In this document: piece after piece, positions 1 through 5,853 of the stretch
Layout: each line of letters starts with the position of its first letter
Position numbering within the stretch: position 1 is the stretch's first letter
Assembly (NCBI GenBank): GCA_944390615.1
Contig: CALXRJ010000005.1
Span: forward strand, 1 to 9,321
DNA length: 9,321 nucleotides
Reading direction: 5' to 3'
DNA from: an uncultured Clostridia bacterium
Lineage (GTDB): Bacteria; Bacillota; Clostridia; TANB77; CAG-508
The notes under the pieces: model-generated
Told to the model about the DNA's origin: nothing
Seen by the model: the letters and a program-made list of their open reading frames with translations, nothing else
The model's database searches: none
Translations under genes and position numbers: made by a program

Positions 1-923
1 AATATATGAATTCAGATCAGGCAAAAAATATCATTACCAACAACATGACACAAATCATACAATCTCAAAATTTGGATAAACAAATTTTGACTATAATGGA
101 AAACTATATACAAAATGTTATGGAAACAATTAGCAAAAGTATACAAAAACAAATGAAATCCAGTATTCAAACTTTGAGCAAATCAATAACAAATGCAATT
201 AGTATAGATGAAAATGCTTTCTTAGGGGCATTCAAAATGAAAATGAATGAAGAAGAATTATCAGAATTGTTTAATTCTCTTATGTCTAAGGAAAGTGTTA
301 CTTATGAGAGTAATTTAAAAAAACTAAATTATGCAAACCTAGATGAGCCAAGTGGAATTAATATTTTTCCAAAAGATTTTGAAGGAAATAAAGCAATTAC
401 TAATTTGCTAAATGAATATAATAATAATATGCAAGAAAATGGCGAAGAAGATAAAGTAATTTCTTTTTCTGATATGGTAGGAACCTTGATGAGTTCTGTA
501 ACAACGATTGTAGATACAATTAGTTATGTATTAATTGCATTTGTTGCGATATCGTTAGTTGTTTCTTCAATTATGATTGGTATTATTACATATATTAGTG
601 TATTAGAACGCAAAAAAGAAATTGGAATTTTAAGAGCAATTGGGGCTTCTAAACGTAATGTAGCACAAGTATTTAATGCAGAAACTATTATTATTGGTAC
701 CCTTGCGGGAGTAATGGGAATAGGTATTACTTTATTATTGCTAATTCCTACCAATAAAATTATTGCATCCATTGCAAATGGAGCAAATATTGCAGCATCA
801 TTGCCACTTATGGCAGGAATTATTTTAATTATATTAAGTATAGTATTAACCCTAATTGGAGGCATTATTCCATCTAGGAAAGCAGCTAAGGAAGATCCAG
901 TATTAGCATTACGAAGTGAATAA
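1..923 (+). CDS. ABC transporter permease, FtsX/MacB type (C-terminal part, 5' truncated by window)
   Basis: This is the C-terminal portion of an integral-membrane ABC transporter subunit of the FtsX/MacB permease family, which works with an ATPase to move substrates or transmit mechanical signals across the cytoplasmic membrane. The frame is open to the window edge, so the first ATG (6) is probably an internal Met. About 160 hydrophilic, Gln/Ser/Lys-rich, probably coiled-coil extracytoplasmic residues come first. Three membrane spans follow (about residues 170-198, 225-248 and 266-288, counted from the ATG at 6). The loop ERKKEIGILRAIGASKRNV (201-219) and the end PSRKAAKEDPVLALRSE are signatures of the FtsX-like domain. 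The substrate cannot be inferred; large clostridial permeases of this shape often carry the ATPase upstream or fused. It ends at TAA 921-923, with no terminator seen behind it. Confidence 0.9.
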   Translation, partial: YMNSDQAKNIITNNMTQIIQSQNLDKQILTIMENYIQNVMETISKSIQKQMKSSIQTLSKSITNAISIDENAFLGAFKMKMNEEELSELFNSLMSKESVTYESNLKKLNYANLDEPSGINIFPKDFEGNKAITNLLNEYNNNMQENGEEDKVISFSDMVGTLMSSVTTIVDTISYVLIAFVAISLVVSSIMIGIITYISVLERKKEIGILRAIGASKRNVAQVFNAETIIIGTLAGVMGIGITLLLLIPTNKIIASIANGANIAASLPLMAGIILIILSIVLTLIGGIIPSRKAAKEDPVLALRSE

Positions 924-1000
924 TAAACCATGAATTATATAGAAAGTTAGGCTATGATGAAAATAGAGATAAAGCATTTATAAAACAAATAAAAGAGTAA
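920..1000 (+). pseudogene. Possible remnant of a small gene's C-terminus
   Basis: A frame open from 920 and ending at TAA 998-1000 reads as a protein-like tail containing NHELYRKLGYDENRDKAF, rich in charged residues like a real C-terminus. It has no start codon with a ribosome binding site and overlaps the stop of the permease in another frame. The LYRKLGY segment vaguely resembles the end of an acetyltransferase, but that is a guess. At 26 codons an open frame this long is not unusual by chance in AT-rich DNA, so this is tentative. Confidence 0.25.
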
Positions 1001-1022
1001 AAAATAGAATGGAGATAAAAAA

Positions 1023-1619
1023 ATGAAAGTATTATTCGCCACAACCAATTTAGCCAAAATAGAAAAATATAAAAAACCATTAGAAGAAAAAGGAATCGAA
1101 TTAATCACAATTCATGATTTAGATTTTAAACTACCCATAGAAGAAAATGGAAAAAATGCCATTGAGAATGCCTACATAAAAGCAAAAACATATTACGATG
1201 AAACCAAAATTCCCACAATTGGAATGGACAATTGCTTATTTATAGAAGAACTGCCAAAGGAAAAACAACCAGGCACACATGTCAGAAGAGTAAATGAAAA
1301 AGAATTAACTGATGAAGAAATGATACAATATTATACCAATCTAGTAAAACAATATGGAGGAAAATTAACAGCAAAATGGGTATATGGAATGGTAATCTGT
1401 AATGGAAAAGAAACCAAAGAATATAGTTGGAATAAAAGTAATTTCTATCTTGTCGATAAGCCATGCCCAAAAAGAAATCCTGGATATCCATTAGATTCGA
1501 TATCCATTATGCCAGAAAACAATAAATATTGGGTAGAGCTTACAGAGGAAGATAAAAGAAAAAGCAAAGAAGAAAATAATCAAGATGATGTGATTGAATT
1601 TATAGTAAATAATGTATAA
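1023..1619 (+). CDS. Non-canonical purine NTP pyrophosphatase-like protein (Ham1/RdgB/ITPase family)
   Basis: The 198-aa product matches the Ham1/ITPase fold: cytosolic enzymes of this family hydrolyse ITP, XTP or dITP to the monophosphate plus pyrophosphate and so clean the nucleotide pool. The N-terminus MKVLFATTNLAKIEKYKK carries the TTN-x-x-K substrate loop (residues 7-12). A family-like segment E40, N42 ... A46, K53 follows. D69 in GMDNCLFIEELP sits where the family has DDSGLxVDAL, PGTHVRRV (83-90) replaces the usual PGxYSARY, and GYPLDSISIMPE (154-165) replaces GYDPxFxxP. Length is usual for the family. The start is supported by GGAG (1011-1014). The active-site segments are clearly divergent from standard RdgB, so the substrate may differ; the family call is fairly sure, the exact activity is not. 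Confidence 0.8.
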   Translation: MKVLFATTNLAKIEKYKKPLEEKGIELITIHDLDFKLPIEENGKNAIENAYIKAKTYYDETKIPTIGMDNCLFIEELPKEKQPGTHVRRVNEKELTDEEMIQYYTNLVKQYGGKLTAKWVYGMVICNGKETKEYSWNKSNFYLVDKPCPKRNPGYPLDSISIMPENNKYWVELTEEDKRKSKEENNQDDVIEFIVNNV

Positions 1620-1688
1620 AAAAGGGATATGGTAAAAACAATGAATACAATATAACAAGGCTTCATATAATATAAATGGAGGTATCAC

Positions 1689-2150
1689 ATGAGTAGAAAA
1701 ACCAAAATTTATATTAAATCCATCTTAATTCCTGTAATCATAGGAGGTATTGTAGGACTTATTATATCCTCATCCATAGACTATAATTCTTTAGAAAGAC
1801 CTTTCTTATCTCCACCAAGCATAGCTTTTCCTATCGTATGGACGATTCTATATATTTTAATGGGAATATCTTTCGCCATTTTAGAAAGTAATCAATTAAC
1901 CGATAAAAAAACAAATTTATTATATTATACGCAGTTAGGATTTAATGCCTTATGGTCAATTATTTTCTTTCTACTAAAATGGAGATTATTTGCTTTTATA
2001 TGGATTATCATACTTGCCATACTTATTATTTTTATGATACTAAATTTTTACCGTAAAAATAAAATAGCAGGATTATTGCAAGTTCCCTATCTATTATGGG
2101 TATTATTTGCATCTTATTTAAATATAGCAATTTACATTTTAAATAAATAA
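1689..2150 (+). CDS. tspO: TspO/MBR family protein
   Basis: This 153-aa protein belongs to the TspO/MBR (peripheral benzodiazepine receptor) family of small five-helix membrane proteins that bind tetrapyrroles and related ligands and influence stress responses. Predicted spans lie near residues 10-28, 46-66, 78-96, 100-120 and 130-150. Family hallmarks are PFLSPPSIAFPIVWTILYIL (38-57), NALWS (86-90) and VPYLLWVLFASYLN (132-145). Length is normal. The start is fixed by GGAGG (1678-1682) seven bases before the ATG. The gene follows the pyrophosphatase by 69 bases and ends only eight bases before a consensus promoter that belongs to the next unit. I see no clear promoter of its own, so it may be co-transcribed with the genes before it. 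Confidence 0.92.
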   Translation: MSRKTKIYIKSILIPVIIGGIVGLIISSSIDYNSLERPFLSPPSIAFPIVWTILYILMGISFAILESNQLTDKKTNLLYYTQLGFNALWSIIFFLLKWRLFAFIWIIILAILIIFMILNFYRKNKIAGLLQVPYLLWVLFASYLNIAIYILNK

Positions 2151-2157
2151 CAAAAAT

Positions 2158-2186
2158 TTGACACAAACGTAAAATTATGTTAATAT
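2158..2186 (+). promoter_or_regulatory. Strong sigma-A promoter for the hisS leader
   Basis: A perfect -35 TTGACA (2158-2163) is separated by 17 bases from -10 TAATAT (2181-2186), preceded by an extended -10 TG (2178-2179). Transcription should start near 2193, giving a short 5' end before the leader peptide's ribosome binding site. It begins eight bases after the tspO stop codon. Confidence 0.85.
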
Positions 2187-2216
2187 AAATACATAAAAAG
2201 AAAAGAGGAATTTATT

Positions 2217-2270
2217 ATGAAAGTTAAAATATTTTTAAACCAACTACATCATCATCGTAGGAGCTTGTAA
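2217..2270 (+). CDS. hisL: His-codon leader peptide of the hisS attenuator (17 aa)
   Basis: The small frame translates as MKVKIFLNQLHHHRRSL and ends at TAA 2268-2270. It has its own ribosome binding site (AAAGAGGAA, 2202-2210) at good spacing and lies just behind a consensus promoter. Three consecutive CAT His codons (2247-2255) occur in a 17-codon peptide that precedes a histidyl-tRNA synthetase gene. This is the layout of amino-acid-sensing leader peptides such as HisL and TrpL of enterobacteria. The peptide itself is presumably inert; what matters is where the ribosome pauses when charged His-tRNA is scarce. The symbol is used by analogy and does not claim homology to the E. coli peptide. 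Confidence 0.8.
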   Translation: MKVKIFLNQLHHHRRSL

Positions 2271-2369
2271 CTATCGTATTCAATACGTAGGTACAGGCTA
2301 AAAACTGTGCCTACGATAGTTTAAAAATATTTTAAGATATAGAGATACTTAAAAAAGGCTATTGGTAGG
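2224..2369 (+). promoter_or_regulatory. Transcription attenuator with alternative helices, upstream of hisS
   Basis: I find these helices by hand pairing. (1:2) AGCTTGTA 2262-2269 with TACAGGCT 2292-2299, continued by CTA 2271-2273 with TAG 2288-2290 and CGTAT 2275-2279 with ATACG 2283-2287. (2:3) CGTAGGTACAG 2286-2296 with CTGTGCCTACG 2305-2315, 11 bp including one G-U. (3:4, antiterminator) 2310-2314 with 2365-2369 and 2316-2322 with 2356-2362, about 12 bp with two G-U pairs; it invades the terminator's left arm. In addition, AACTATCGTA 2269-2278 can pair with 2312-2321, and ATCGTAGG 2254-2261 with 2310-2317. A perfect 17-bp helix joins 2224-2240 (inside the leader peptide frame) to 2319-2335. 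The His codons lie 7-15 bases before the 1:2 hairpin, so a stalled ribosome would leave it intact while a ribosome at the stop codon would melt it. The pairings are seen; the switching order is inferred. Confidence 0.7.
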
Positions 2370-2409
2370 AATCAAATTTTACCAATCGTCTTTTTTTTAG
2401 TATCTCTAT
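2339..2409 (+). terminator. Intrinsic terminator of the hisS attenuator
   Basis: The core stem pairs ATTGGTA (2361-2367) with TACCAAT (2380-2386) and GGC (2357-2359) with GTC (2388-2390, one G-U). Six As (2351-2356) pair with the first Us of the tract T 2391-2398. The whole is enclosed by a perfect 11-bp inverted repeat ATAGAGATACT (2339-2349) / AGTATCTCTAT (2399-2409). It lies 57 bases upstream of the hisS start codon, the expected place for a conditional terminator. Confidence 0.85.
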
Positions 2410-2465
2410 TTTTGTTTAAAAATAGGAAAACTTCATAATAAAATTCCAAAGGAAAGGTGATAAAA

Positions 2466-3770
2466 ATGGAAAAATTAGAATTAAAAAATGTAAAAGGAAG
2501 TTATGACTACGAAAGTAAAGACCAAATGATAAGAAACTATATTTCAGATACTTTAAAAAATGTTTTTGAAAAATATGGCTACAAACCATTATCCACATCG
2601 ATTTTATGCTACTACGATTTATTAGCTCTAAAATATAGCGAAGACAATGATATATTAAAGGAAATTTACCAAGTAACAGACCAAGCAAAAAGAAAATTAG
2701 CCCTAAGATATGACTTAACTGTCCCATTTGCCAAATATATAGCAATCAACCAAAATATCAATTTACCATACAAAAGATATGAAATGGGAAAAGTATTTAG
2801 AGATGGACCAGTAAAAAAAGGTAGAATCAGAGAATTTATACAATGTGATGTAGACAGTGTAGGAATCGAAGGAGAGATGGTAGAAGCGGAATTAATGGCT
2901 CTATATAAAGAAGGTTTTGAAAAATTAGGAATTGACATTAAAATAAAATACAATAACAGAAAAATTATGATAGGAATCATAGAAATCTGTAAAATTCCAA
3001 AGGAAAAGATTTCACAAGTAGTAACCATAATTGATAAATTTGAAAAATTAACAAAAGAAGAAATAAAAATAGAATTTTTAAAAATAGGATTAGAAGAAAA
3101 ACAAATTCAAAATTTAATTCAATATTTAAATATGAATTTTGCAAATTTGAAAAAGACATTTGAAAGTACAGAAAATTTAAGCCTACAACAAGGATTAAAA
3201 GAAGTCGAGGAACTAAATCAATATATTGAAAATCTTAAGCTAAGTCCTTATGTAGAATTTTCTGCAACTCTTGCAAGAGGGCAAGAATACTATACAGGTA
3301 CAGTGATGGAAGTCTATCAAACAGAAGGAGAAATCAAGTCAAGTATTGGTGGTGGAGGCAGATATGATAAAATGATAGGAGACTTTATTGGAGATGGTAA
3401 AAAATATCCTGCTGTTGGCATTAGTTTTGGTTTAGATGTTATATTTGATATTTTAAAAGCAAGAGGAAATGTAAAAAATACAGTAACAGATGTGTATATC
3501 ATTCCAATGGGAAACAATAGGCAAGCTATGAAAATGGCACAAGATTTGAGAGAAAAAGATATAAAAGTAGATATGGAAATGAATGATAAAAAATTAAAGA
3601 AGTCACTTAATTATGCCAATCTGGAAAATATCCCTTTTGTAATTATAATGGGAGAAGAAGAATTAAAAGAAAATAAAGTTATTTTAAAAAATATGAAGAC
3701 AGGAGAACAAGAAAAAGTCAAAATGGAAGAAGTTGCTCAAAAAATGCTTTCTTTTTTTACTATCTTATGA
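2466..3770 (+). CDS. hisS: Histidyl-tRNA synthetase (archaeal/eukaryotic-like type)
   Basis: The 434-aa class II synthetase charges tRNA-His with histidine in the cytosol. Visible motifs: LRYDLTVPFAKYIA (80-93), motif 2 RYEMGKVFRDGPVKKGR followed by REFIQCDVD (104-130), the histidine-binding ARGQEYYTGTV (270-280), GGGRY (296-300) and motif 3 PAVGISFGLDVI (315-326). An anticodon-binding domain starts near VYIIPMG (343) and runs to the end. Intact histidine-binding and motif 2 elements argue for a true synthetase rather than the paralogue HisZ. The LRYDLTVPFA and REFxQCD wording resembles eukaryotic and archaeal enzymes more than the E. coli type. I chose ATG 2466 over GTG 2457 because AAAGGTGAT (2453-2461) is the ribosome binding site and the GTG lies inside it. 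Expression is expected to be controlled by the attenuator upstream. Confidence 0.93.
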   Translation: MEKLELKNVKGSYDYESKDQMIRNYISDTLKNVFEKYGYKPLSTSILCYYDLLALKYSEDNDILKEIYQVTDQAKRKLALRYDLTVPFAKYIAINQNINLPYKRYEMGKVFRDGPVKKGRIREFIQCDVDSVGIEGEMVEAELMALYKEGFEKLGIDIKIKYNNRKIMIGIIEICKIPKEKISQVVTIIDKFEKLTKEEIKIEFLKIGLEEKQIQNLIQYLNMNFANLKKTFESTENLSLQQGLKEVEELNQYIENLKLSPYVEFSATLARGQEYYTGTVMEVYQTEGEIKSSIGGGGRYDKMIGDFIGDGKKYPAVGISFGLDVIFDILKARGNVKNTVTDVYIIPMGNNRQAMKMAQDLREKDIKVDMEMNDKKLKKSLNYANLENIPFVIIMGEEELKENKVILKNMKTGEQEKVKMEEVAQKMLSFFTIL

Positions 3771-3818
3771 TACAATAAGTAAAATTTTTAAAATAATAAA
3801 AAATAGGATGGTTATAAT

Positions 3819-4013
3819 ATGGAAAGAGAAAAAAGATTAAAAATAATTTTAGAAAAATGCCCTCAAAATCACCAATGTCCAGCTATCAAAGTTTGTCCAG
3901 TAGGAGCATTATCACAAGAAGGTTTTCAGGCACCTAAAATAGATTATAATAAATGTATCAAATGTGGCAAATGTTCTAATTTTTGCCCTAAAAAAGCTTT
4001 AGTTTTAGAATAA
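3819..4013 (+). CDS. Small 4Fe-4S ferredoxin-like protein
   Basis: This 64-aa protein carries two cysteine clusters typical of iron-sulfur electron carriers. The second is canonical, C46xxC49xxC52xxxC56P. The first is unusual, C14-x5-C20-x5-C26P, with only three cysteines, so at least one full [4Fe-4S] cluster is expected and a second would need another ligand or be absent. The opening CPQNHQCPAIKVCPVGAL is a pattern I associate with a clostridial family simply named 4Fe-4S binding protein; no specific partner is known to me. The start has a modest ribosome binding site, AGGATGG (3805-3811). It lies 48 bases after hisS without a convincing terminator, so co-transcription is possible. Confidence 0.85.
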   Translation: MEREKRLKIILEKCPQNHQCPAIKVCPVGALSQEGFQAPKIDYNKCIKCGKCSNFCPKKALVLE

Positions 4014-4137
4014 GAACCAAAAGTAATAATTTTGATGTTTGAGGAGAAGCAAAAGAAAAATGATAATTATGTCAATCTAAAAATAAGCAATTATGCCTAT
4101 GTAGATTTAAATTGATAAAAAGAAAGGAAATCATGAT
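4014..4137 (+). other. Non-coding gap after the ferredoxin gene
   Basis: The ferredoxin frame stays open for 33 codons beyond its stop, to TGA 4113-4115, and contains an ATG at 4035. No good ribosome binding site precedes that ATG and the translation has no recognisable motif. A GAGGAG at 4042-4047 precedes only a six-codon frame at 4060. I see no convincing promoter or terminator. It is best read as spacer or decayed sequence leading to the ribosome binding site (AAAGG, 4123-4127) of the next small gene. Confidence 0.4.
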
Positions 4138-4284
4138 ATGGATAAAGATTTTGAAAAATTAATAACAGAAGCTAAAAAAAATAGCCAATAAAAGAATTTT
4201 TAAAGGATTTATTGCCAGAAATGTATATCACAAAAAAATTATAAAGTGCCAATTGAAACTTTAGTGCTTTTGGCAGAAAGGTAA
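4138..4284 (+). pseudogene. Frameshifted small gene of unknown function (about 49 aa if repaired)
   Basis: The frame from ATG 4138 has a ribosome binding site (AAAGG, 4123-4127) and reads MDKDFEKLITEAKKNSQ before a stop at 4189. Adding one base near 4186 (a CC) continues it as KEFLKDLLPEMYITKK. Adding one base in the A7 run (4232-4238) continues it as NYKVPIETLVLLAER to TAA 4282-4284. The joined product would be a 49-aa acidic/basic, partly helical soluble protein. I do not recognise it. Its last codons and stop lie immediately before the RhuM start and supply that gene's ribosome binding site. Both breaks look like single-base losses, so sequencing error is as likely as true decay. The end of this gene recurs at 5324-5354. 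Confidence 0.6.
4250..4280 (+). repeat. Direct repeat copy 1 (upstream of RhuM gene)
   Basis: The 31-base segment beginning CAATTGAAACTTTAGTG is repeated at 5324-5354 with 28 of 31 bases the same; the last 18 (AGTGCTTTTGGCAGAAAG) are identical. It encodes the tail PIETLVLLAE of the broken small gene and contains the AAAGG used as RhuM's ribosome binding site. Confidence 0.85.
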
Positions 4285-4290
4285 TGAAAA

Positions 4291-5304
4291 TTGAATAATA
4301 TAGAAAATTTAAAAGATTTAATAATATATCAAAGTCAAAACAATGAAAATATATCAGTAGAAGTTCTATATAATGAAGAAGATTTTTGGCTAACTCAAAA
4401 ATCAATGGCTAAATTATTTAATGTAGCAGAAAATAATATTACATACCATTTACAAAAGATTTTTAAAGCAAAGGAATTAGAACAAGATTCAGTTACTCAA
4501 AAAATTAGAGTAACTGCGTCAGATGGAAAAAAATACAATACAAATTTTTATAGCTTAGATGCAATTATAGCAGTTGGATACAGAGTAAATTCAAAAGAAG
4601 CAACAGATTTTAGAATTTGGGCAACCAAAACCCTAAAAGAATATATAAAAAAAGGTTTTGTTCTAAATAGTGAGATGCTAAAAAATGGTCCTAAATTTGG
4701 AAAAGACTACTTTGACGAATTATTAGTTAAAATAAAGGAAATTAGAGCTAGTGAAAGAAGATTTTATCAAAAAATAACGGATATATATAAAGAATGTAGC
4801 TATGATTATGATAAAAATAGTGAAACAACACAAGAATTTTATAAAAATGTGCAAAATAAATTACATTTTGCTATTACAGGAATGACTGCTCCTGAAATCA
4901 TTTATAACAGAGTAGATAGTAAAAAAGAAAATATGGGATTAATGACTTGGAAAAATGCGCCAAACGGAAAAATATTAGAAACCGATGTTACAATAGCTAA
5001 AAATTATCTTTCGCAAGAAGAAATCACTGAACTAAATAACTTAGTATCGATGTACCTTGATTATGCAGAAAGACAAGTGAAATTGGGAAAGATTATTTCT
5101 ATGCAGGAATGGAAAGAAAAATTAGAAATATTTTTAACAATAAATGAATACAACATTTTAAAAGATAATGGAAGAATAAAAAGAGAAATAGCGGATAAAT
5201 TAGCTTTAGAAGAATATAAAAGATATAGGGTTATACAAGATAAAAATTATGTTTCGGATTTTGATGAGCTTGTAGCTGAAACAAAACAGTTAAATAATAG
5301 CTAA
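4291..5304 (+). CDS. rhuM: RhuM family protein
   Basis: The 337-aa product is a full-length member of the virulence RhuM family, first noted on Salmonella pathogenicity island 3 and widespread on accessory DNA; its biochemical role is not established. Family landmarks are WLTQKSMAKLFNVAENNITY (a helix-turn-helix-like N-terminus, about residues 33-52), LDAIIAVGYRVNSKEATDFR then IWATKTLKEYIKKGFVLN, YFDELLVKIKEIRASERRFY, VQNKLHFAITGMTAPEII and LVSMYLDYAERQ. Translation begins at TTG 4291: the frame is closed by TGA at 4285, and AAAGG (4277-4281) is nine bases upstream. The ATG at 4284 belongs to another frame. The gene is translationally close-coupled to the broken small gene before it. A direct repeat on both sides suggests the gene arrived, or could leave, as a unit. 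Confidence 0.92.
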   Translation: MNNIENLKDLIIYQSQNNENISVEVLYNEEDFWLTQKSMAKLFNVAENNITYHLQKIFKAKELEQDSVTQKIRVTASDGKKYNTNFYSLDAIIAVGYRVNSKEATDFRIWATKTLKEYIKKGFVLNSEMLKNGPKFGKDYFDELLVKIKEIRASERRFYQKITDIYKECSYDYDKNSETTQEFYKNVQNKLHFAITGMTAPEIIYNRVDSKKENMGLMTWKNAPNGKILETDVTIAKNYLSQEEITELNNLVSMYLDYAERQVKLGKIISMQEWKEKLEIFLTINEYNILKDNGRIKREIADKLALEEYKRYRVIQDKNYVSDFDELVAETKQLNNS

Positions 5305-5323
5305 GAGAAAATAGATAAAATGT

Positions 5324-5354
5324 CAATTGAGACCTAAGTGCTTTTGGCAGAAAG
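5324..5354 (+). repeat. Direct repeat copy 2 (downstream of RhuM gene)
   Basis: This copy matches 4250-4280 at 28 of 31 bases. It still reads SIET-VLLAER in frame, but the TTA Leu codon of copy 1 is TAA here. Only the tail of the small gene is present, so it is a fragment rather than a second gene. It ends just before the ribosome binding site of the acetyltransferase gene. Confidence 0.8.
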
Positions 5355-5362
5355 AGGTAAAA

Positions 5363-5835
5363 ATGATTATAGAAAATGCTTATTTTGATGACATACAAAA
5401 AATTTGGAAAGAAAACAATAATGGCTATATCACATATGAAAGCAACCAAATGGCTATAAAAGATGAAAAAATGAAGCAATTTGTTTGGAGAGAAAATGAT
5501 ATAACCATGGCATATGCGATTGTTTATTTAGGAAAAGATTTTTGCAAAAAAGATGAATACCCAAATCAAATACCAATATGCCAGAAAAAGTTGCCTATAT
5601 TTGGGAAATTGTTACAGATAAAAACTATACAGGTAAAGGAATTGCTAATCACTTAATAAAATATATAACAGAAAAATACCAAGATTTTACAATTTATAGT
5701 TGTATCGATTTAACCAATATAGCATCTTTAAAATTACATGAAAAAAATGGTTTTCATACTTTATATGAATTTGAAAAAAGACATGACGATGGTTCTATTT
5801 CTTACCATAATATGATGGTAAGAGAAGGAAAATAA
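5363..5835 (+). pseudogene. GNAT family acetyltransferase, interrupted by a frameshift
   Basis: The gene starts at ATG 5363 behind AGAGG (5353-5357), reading MIIENAYFDDIQKIW. It is in one frame to about 5575 and continues in another from about 5578 to TAA 5835. Adding one base near 5575 (ACCAATATG) would give a protein of about 157 aa, normal for a single-domain GNAT enzyme. The second part holds the acetyl-CoA loop YTGKGIANHLIKYI and the motif B segment NIASLKLHEKNGF, ending with the common DDGSISYHNMMV. Enzymes of this family transfer an acetyl group from acetyl-CoA to an amine; the substrate here is unknown. Eighteen bases separate it from the HD-domain gene, so they are likely one transcript. 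The break may be decay or a sequencing error. Confidence 0.8.
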
Positions 5836-5853
5836 AGAAAGGAAGTTAAAAAT

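Noticed and set aside
524..931. Minus-strand open frame opposite the permease, and similar minus-strand frames at 2416-3159, 4172-4405, 5231-5479 and 7688-7879
   Set aside because: They mirror well-recognised + strand genes, carry no motifs and have no ribosome binding sites I can support.
1666..1671. TATAAT before tspO as a promoter
   Set aside because: The start point would fall on the ribosome binding site, and the expected -35 position shows no match.
2193..2465. T-box riboswitch upstream of hisS
   Set aside because: This would be the usual control in Firmicutes, but I see no AGGGTGGNACCGCG-type T-box sequence and no specifier-loop layout; the leader peptide explains the region better.
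2457..2465. GTG 2457 as the hisS start
   Set aside because: It overlaps the ribosome binding site AAAGGTGAT; ATG 2466 is placed correctly behind it.
3764..3800. Terminator after hisS
   Set aside because: CTTAT/ATAAG gives only a five-bp A/T-rich stem and the following T-run is short; too weak to call.
3813..3818. TATAAT just before the ferredoxin gene as a -10 box
   Set aside because: It sits directly against the start codon with no suitable -35, so transcription would begin inside the gene.
4035..4115. 26-codon frame after the ferredoxin gene
   Set aside because: No ribosome binding site and no recognisable sequence; an open run of this length is common by chance in AT-rich DNA.
5327..5362. 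TTG 5327 as the acetyltransferase start
   Set aside because: This frame crosses the repeat fragment and has no ribosome binding site; ATG 5363 follows AGAGG and begins with family-like sequence.
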